Assembly: GCA_947503965.1 (NCBI GenBank)
Contig: CANNFU010000001.1
Span: 1 to 64,000 of the forward strand
Direction: 5' to 3'
Source of the DNA: an uncultured Paracoccaceae bacterium
GTDB taxonomy: Bacteria > Pseudomonadota > Alphaproteobacteria > Rhodobacterales > Rhodobacteraceae
DNA length: 64,000 bases
Position 1 is the stretch's first letter. Each line of letters begins with the position of its first letter. This document shows positions 60,637 to 64,000 of the stretch, piece after piece. Made by a program: the position numbers and the translations under genes. The notes beneath the pieces were generated by a model. That model was given only the letters and a program-made list of their open reading frames with translations, was not told the origin of the DNA and made no database searches.

Positions 60637-61251
60637 ATGACGGTTATACACAGACTTTTGCATCGTTTTCGTCGCAGTGATGACGGTGTCATCGCACTTG
60701 AGATAGTCTTTGCGGTGCCCATCATGCTGTGGGTATTAATGTCAACCTTCGTGTACTTTGACGCTTTCAAGGCGCAGACGGTAAGCACACGGGCCGCTTT
60801 GACGGTCGCGGACATGATCAGCCGTGAAGAACAACCACTTTCACCGGATTATTTGAACGGCACGCGCCAACTGCTGCGCGCTCTGTCTGCTGTTGACGCT
60901 GATCCTGACTTCCGCGTTACCGTTTTCCAGTATCGCCAAAACAGGGATGATTTGCGTCGGAGATGGTCACGCAATCGTGGCTATGGCTCGAATCTGACAA
61001 ACGCCGACCTGAATGAGCTTTGGCGCGCAGAACGTATTCCGCCGATGTCAAATGGGGAAATCGCAATTCTTCTTGAAACGCGTACAACCTACGGCGCCAT
61101 TGCCAATACTGTATGGTGGGGGCCGTTGTCGGCCGATAACTCGGACGAAATCGAGTTCAATACGTTCACTGTGATCAAACCGCGCTACTCTGTTCAAACA
61201 TGCTTTGATCCAACGCCGAAAAACCTGGACAATGGCGACACGATTTGCTGA
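60637..61251 (+). CDS. TadE-like pseudopilin, second
   Basis: 204 residues. RRSDDGVIALEIVFAVPIMLWVLMSTFVYFDAF is a pseudopilin-type helix with the conserved Glu in ALEIVF. The periplasmic part is acidic and ends with two Cys (TCFDP, DTIC). It follows the first TadE-like gene by 2 bases and is the last gene of this three-gene operon. Confidence 0.78.
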   Translation: MTVIHRLLHRFRRSDDGVIALEIVFAVPIMLWVLMSTFVYFDAFKAQTVSTRAALTVADMISREEQPLSPDYLNGTRQLLRALSAVDADPDFRVTVFQYRQNRDDLRRRWSRNRGYGSNLTNADLNELWRAERIPPMSNGEIAILLETRTTYGAIANTVWWGPLSADNSDEIEFNTFTVIKPRYSVQTCFDPTPKNLDNGDTIC

Positions 61252-61255
61252 GTGT

Positions 61256-61732
61256 CTAATCCCTTAGCCGAAATGCAATTTGTTCGGCCATGAACTTGGC
61301 CTGACCGGCTGATGTGACACCACCGACACCAACCCGGCGACCCAGTCGCCACCAAAGCCCCGGTGACCAGCCCCGGGGCTTTTTGGTTTTCATGATAAGC
61401 GTAAACCCATTCGAAGGTTTGAACGCAAAGACACCGCGATCGACCCCCTTGATATCGTCCATGGTGGCAAGAACCATGCCGCTGCTGTCGCGGATCTCTG
61501 TCTCGGTCAGTTCTATGTGCAAAAGCGTGGCCCGGCGTAACCGTTCAGCCAGCCAAAGCGCGCCGGTACCAAAAAGCAGCATGAATATAAGCCATCCAAC
61601 ACCCGGCGGGCGGGCCAGTGCGGTGTAAAGCACAAGCGCCCCCAGTGAAAAAAGTACAGCGCACGCAAATACGCGCCGCGCGGGCGAGGCCTGCACCACT
61701 GCATAGATACCATTCTCGTCGGGTTGAAACAT
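61256..61732 (-). CDS. Two-TM protein with PH-like C-terminal domain, unknown function
   Basis: 158 residues: two hydrophobic segments (about 22-63) then a soluble domain (ELTETEIRDSSGMVLATMDDIKGVDRGVFAFKPSNGF) resembling small membrane-bound PH-like proteins of Rhodobacterales. The ATG at 61732 has GAGGGG; an upstream ATG at 61753 lacks one. Its 3' part holds a strong plus-strand hairpin that could terminate the tad operon. Confidence 0.68.
   Translation of the reverse strand: MFQPDENGIYAVVQASPARRVFACAVLFSLGALVLYTALARPPGVGWLIFMLLFGTGALWLAERLRRATLLHIELTETEIRDSSGMVLATMDDIKGVDRGVFAFKPSNGFTLIMKTKKPRGWSPGLWWRLGRRVGVGGVTSAGQAKFMAEQIAFRLRD
61354..61386 (+). terminator. Plus-strand terminator-like hairpin inside the convergent gene
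   Basis: 10-bp stem AAAGCCCCGG/CCGGGGCTTT with a 9-base loop and a T-rich tail. It sits about 100 bases after the last pseudopilin gene but inside the coding region of the convergent membrane-protein gene. Confidence 0.5.
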
Positions 61733-61790
61733 ATTGCCCCTCTTGGCCGTCATCGATGCGACTAACCGGTTTCATGCCCATTGCCTAGGG

Positions 61791-62378
61791 TCAGGCACCA
61801 ACAGACTTGCGGACAAGGTCCCAGTAGATCGCCTCGATCGCGGCCATATCCAGCCGACCTTCTTCGCGATACCAGTGGCTTAACCCGGTGAGCATGGCAA
61901 TGATGGCACGGGTGGCCACGCGCGTATCAGCCACCGCAAACGCCCCCTCACTCTCGCCCTGTCGCAGGATCGCTTCTAGCGCGTCTTCGTAATCGCGCCG
62001 CATCCGTTCGATCACTGCAAAGTTCTGCGGCGACAGGTTGCGTAGCTCCATATAGGATACAAAAACCTGATCGGGTCGCGGCAGATGGAACCGGATGTGA
62101 AACCGCGTGAACGCTTCAAGCTGGCGTAACGCATCGCCCTGCAAATCGGTAGCCCTGAGGGATGTCAGCAGTTCCGCCATATGTTCGCGCATCATATCGA
62201 ACAAAAGGCTTTGTTTGTCAGGTATGTAATTATACAGCGCCCCCGCCTGAACACCGACCTCTGATGCGATCTGGCGCATCGAAACAGCTGCAAAGCCGTG
62301 CTGCGCAATCAGCCGCAACGCAGTGTCAAGCACCCGGGGGCCAGTGATATCGGAGTGAGAGCCTTGTTTGCGCGCCAT
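61791..62378 (-). CDS. TetR family regulator
   Basis: 195 residues. N-terminal helix-turn-helix: RVLDTALRLIAQHGFAAVSMRQIASEVGVQAGALYNY, then FPDKQSLLFDMM-type start of the ligand-binding domain. ATG at 62378 is preferred; others at 62384 and a GTG at 62387. A perfect palindrome lies 12-31 bases upstream (62390-62409), ideal for self-repression and perhaps control of the divergent lipoprotein gene and hom. Ligand unknown. Confidence 0.9.
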   Translation of the reverse strand: MARKQGSHSDITGPRVLDTALRLIAQHGFAAVSMRQIASEVGVQAGALYNYIPDKQSLLFDMMREHMAELLTSLRATDLQGDALRQLEAFTRFHIRFHLPRPDQVFVSYMELRNLSPQNFAVIERMRRDYEDALEAILRQGESEGAFAVADTRVATRAIIAMLTGLSHWYREEGRLDMAAIEAIYWDLVRKSVGA

Positions 62379-62389
62379 GACCATCACTT

Positions 62390-62409
62390 AACTGAACATT
62401 CGTTCAGTT
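62390..62409. promoter_or_regulatory. TetR-type operator palindrome
   Basis: Perfect 8-bp arms AACTGAAC/GTTCAGTT with a 4-base spacer, directly upstream of the TetR gene and 48 bases before the divergent lipoprotein start. Confidence 0.8.
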
Positions 62410-62456
62410 GAAAACCCCCTTGCTCCTTTGTACGGGGCCTGCATAACCTGCGCACC

Positions 62457-62687
62457 ATGCGATACGCCTTGATAGTCTTGTTCACGCTTGCCGGTTGCGC
62501 CGAATTTCCGGTGCTCGACGACAATATCAGTGACGCGGCACGTCAAGCCCCCTACCCCACATTACAACCGCTGCCTGACACGGTGATCGCGTCTGCCGGA
62601 ATTGATACGGCACTTGATGACCGGATCGCCGCCTTGCAGGCCCGCGCCGCCCGGCTGCGTCAGATCGATATCGCTGCGTTGCAGTAG
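62457..62687 (+). CDS. Small lipoprotein
   Basis: 76 residues. Signal peptide MRYALIVLFTLAGC with lipobox LAGC, so the mature protein is lipid-anchored, about 63 residues long and ends in an Ala/Arg-rich helix (DDRIAALQARAARLRQID). No family recognised. It lies between the TetR operator and hom, and may be cotranscribed with hom (55-base gap). Confidence 0.72.
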   Translation: MRYALIVLFTLAGCAEFPVLDDNISDAARQAPYPTLQPLPDTVIASAGIDTALDDRIAALQARAARLRQIDIAALQ

Positions 62688-62742
62688 CCGGGCCTATTCG
62701 CTAGTACGCCACTATACGCTGACACAACGATAGGACCGCCTG

Positions 62743-64000
62743 ATGACTTCACCGCTTCGCCTTGGAATTGCTGGTCTCGGGACGGTCGGTGTGGGCATTG
62801 TCCGGATCGTTCAGAAACATGCCGCGCTTCTGGAACAGCGGGCCGGGCGGCCGATCACAATCACGGCTGTGTCCGCCCGTTCGAAAACCAAGAACCGGGA
62901 TGTCGATCTGTCCGACTACGCGTGGGAAGACGATCCTGTTGATCTGGCGAAACGTGACGATATCGATGTGTTCGTCGAAGTGATGGGCGGCCATGACGGC
63001 CCCGCCAAGGATGCCACCGAAGCCGCGATTGCATCGGGCAAGGATGTGGTCAGCGCCAATAAGGCATTGCTGGCAATCCACGGTCAGACCCTTGCGGAAG
63101 CGGCAGAGGATATGGGCAAAGTCATCCGGTTCGAAGCCGCCGTTGCAGGGGGTATTCCGGTGGTCAAGGCCCTGACTGAAGGGTTGGCAGCCAACGATAT
63201 CACCCGGGTGATGGGTGTGATGAATGGCAGCTGCAATTACATCCTGACCCGGATGCAGGATGCCGGGCTGAGTTACGAAGCGGTGTTCGATGAAGCCAAC
63301 CAACTGGGATATCTGGAGGCCGATCCAGAACTTGACGTGGGCGGCATTGATGCAGGGCACAAGCTGGCGCTGCTATCGTCGATTGCCTTTGGGACGCAGG
63401 TGGATTTCGACGCTGTAGAGCTGGAAGGGATCGGCTCTGTCACCATCGAAGATATCAATCAGGCCGCCGATATGGGCTACAAGATCAAGCTGCTGGGCGT
63501 GGCCCAGCTGACCGGGCGCGGGCTGGAACAGCGGATGTCACCCTGCCTTGTGCCGGATACATCGCCCCTGGGCCAGTTGCAGGGCGGCACCAATATGATC
63601 GTGCTGGAAGGCGACGCCGTGGGGCAGATCGTCCTGCGTGGCGCTGGCGCTGGCGAGGGGCCAACGGCCAGTGCAATCATGGGCGACGTGATGGATATTG
63701 CCCGCGGGCTGCGCGTCTCCACCTTTGGTCAGCCTGCCGCCACATTGCGCAAGGCACGCGCGGCGCGCGCGGCTGTGGCAGCACCCTATTACCTGCGCAT
63801 GCAGCTTCTGGACAAACCTGGCGCACTGGCGAAGGTTGCCCATGCGTTGGGTGAGGCGGGGATTTCCATCGACCGCATGCGCCAATACGGGCATGACGAT
63901 ACATCGGCCCCCGTCCTGATCGTCACCCATAAGACAACCCGTACCGCACTGGACGAGGCACTGTCTGCCTTCAAATCGACCGGTGTGGTCACAGGCCACC
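62743..64000 (+). CDS. hom: Homoserine dehydrogenase, 3' end cut by the window
   Basis: 419 codons are present. The NAD(P)-binding loop GLGTVGVG is at 11-18. The catalytic region includes VVSANKALLA, AAVAGGIPVVKAL, MNGSCNYILTRM and LGYLEADPELDVGGIDAGHKLALL. A C-terminal ACT domain begins at about 352 (LRMQLLDKPGALAKVAHALG). Makes homoserine for threonine and methionine. AGGA lies 8 bases before the ATG. No stop occurs before the window edge; about 10 residues are missing. Confidence 0.95.
   Translation, partial: MTSPLRLGIAGLGTVGVGIVRIVQKHAALLEQRAGRPITITAVSARSKTKNRDVDLSDYAWEDDPVDLAKRDDIDVFVEVMGGHDGPAKDATEAAIASGKDVVSANKALLAIHGQTLAEAAEDMGKVIRFEAAVAGGIPVVKALTEGLAANDITRVMGVMNGSCNYILTRMQDAGLSYEAVFDEANQLGYLEADPELDVGGIDAGHKLALLSSIAFGTQVDFDAVELEGIGSVTIEDINQAADMGYKIKLLGVAQLTGRGLEQRMSPCLVPDTSPLGQLQGGTNMIVLEGDAVGQIVLRGAGAGEGPTASAIMGDVMDIARGLRVSTFGQPAATLRKARAARAAVAAPYYLRMQLLDKPGALAKVAHALGEAGISIDRMRQYGHDDTSAPVLIVTHKTTRTALDEALSAFKSTGVVTGH

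Noticed and set aside
62690-62742. SAM-II-type riboswitch before hom
   Set aside because: The 55-base gap lacks the conserved SAM-II core; only a Shine-Dalgarno is visible.

Overview
The window reads as chromosomal DNA of a marine Roseobacter-group alphaproteobacterium (Rhodobacterales). Four things support this: GC-rich coding DNA, a tRNA-His that lacks G-1 and carries discriminator A73 (an alphaproteobacterial hallmark), an alphaproteobacterial LexA box (GAAC-N7-GAAC), and Rhodobacterales-type neighbourhoods (SUV3-like helicase / S4 protein / fdxA / carD; nrdR-ribD / ribE / ribBX-ribH-nusB; dnaG-rpoD; soxBDAG). No rRNA, CRISPR array, prophage or intact insertion sequence was seen. The window cuts two genes: ftsY at the left edge and hom at the right edge.

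Layout. 0-5 kb: the start of ftsY, with a Pro-Glu microsatellite and an intragenic palindromic element; a fused NuoE/NuoF-type subunit; an alkB alkane hydroxylase followed by two tandem paralogous secreted proteins and an APH(6)-like kinase. 5-9.5 kb: xseA (TTG start), a GRDP-like membrane protein, purD, carD, fdxA. 9.6-12.2 kb: a GGDEF-EAL protein and a DUF533/TerB-like protein on the opposite strand, lying between fdxA and its usual partners. 12.4-19.8 kb: S4 protein, SUV3-like helicase, TPR protein, SCP2 protein, lysophospholipase-like hydrolase, aminotransferase, ilvA.

19.8-27.6 kb is the most unusual stretch. A 30-codon gene with a good Shine-Dalgarno and a strong intrinsic terminator precedes a divergent EF-Tu paralogue. 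An AT-rich secreted-protein gene follows, then a ligase-associated exonuclease / ATP-dependent DNA ligase pair. Next is an AT-rich patch (YkgJ-like protein and a TTG-started membrane protein) that ends at the decapitated 3' end of pepF, whose stop still overlaps the GTG start of a GNAT gene.

27.6-35 kb: DUF4389 and Gfo/Idh/MocA proteins, rpoH with a candidate sigma-32-type promoter, rluD, tRNA-His, small proteins, mmcB under a LexA box, and a Tat-exported cyclase. 35-45.6 kb: the riboflavin genes (nusB, ribH, ribBX, ribE, ribD, nrdR), interleaved with an ArsR/SRPBCC/AlkD operon and the capsule genes kpsS and kpsC. 45.8-53 kb: secreted proteins, YjbQ, HlyU, a TbpB-like lipoprotein, rpoD (preceded by a cluster of four GANTC sites) and dnaG. 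53-58 kb: the tetrahydrofolate-linked sarcosine oxidase operon soxBDAG. 58-61.3 kb: a TadG/TadE-like pseudopilin operon. 61.3-64 kb: a membrane protein, a TetR regulator with a perfect operator, a small lipoprotein and homoserine dehydrogenase.

Most of the window is housekeeping. The best candidates for new biology are the short ORF / terminator / EF-Tu-paralogue arrangement, the GANTC cluster before rpoD, two families of repeated palindromes, a GC-rich branched structure behind kpsC, and a tandem 22-bp-period operator between ribBX and arsR. All functional statements are inferred from sequence; no database search was run.
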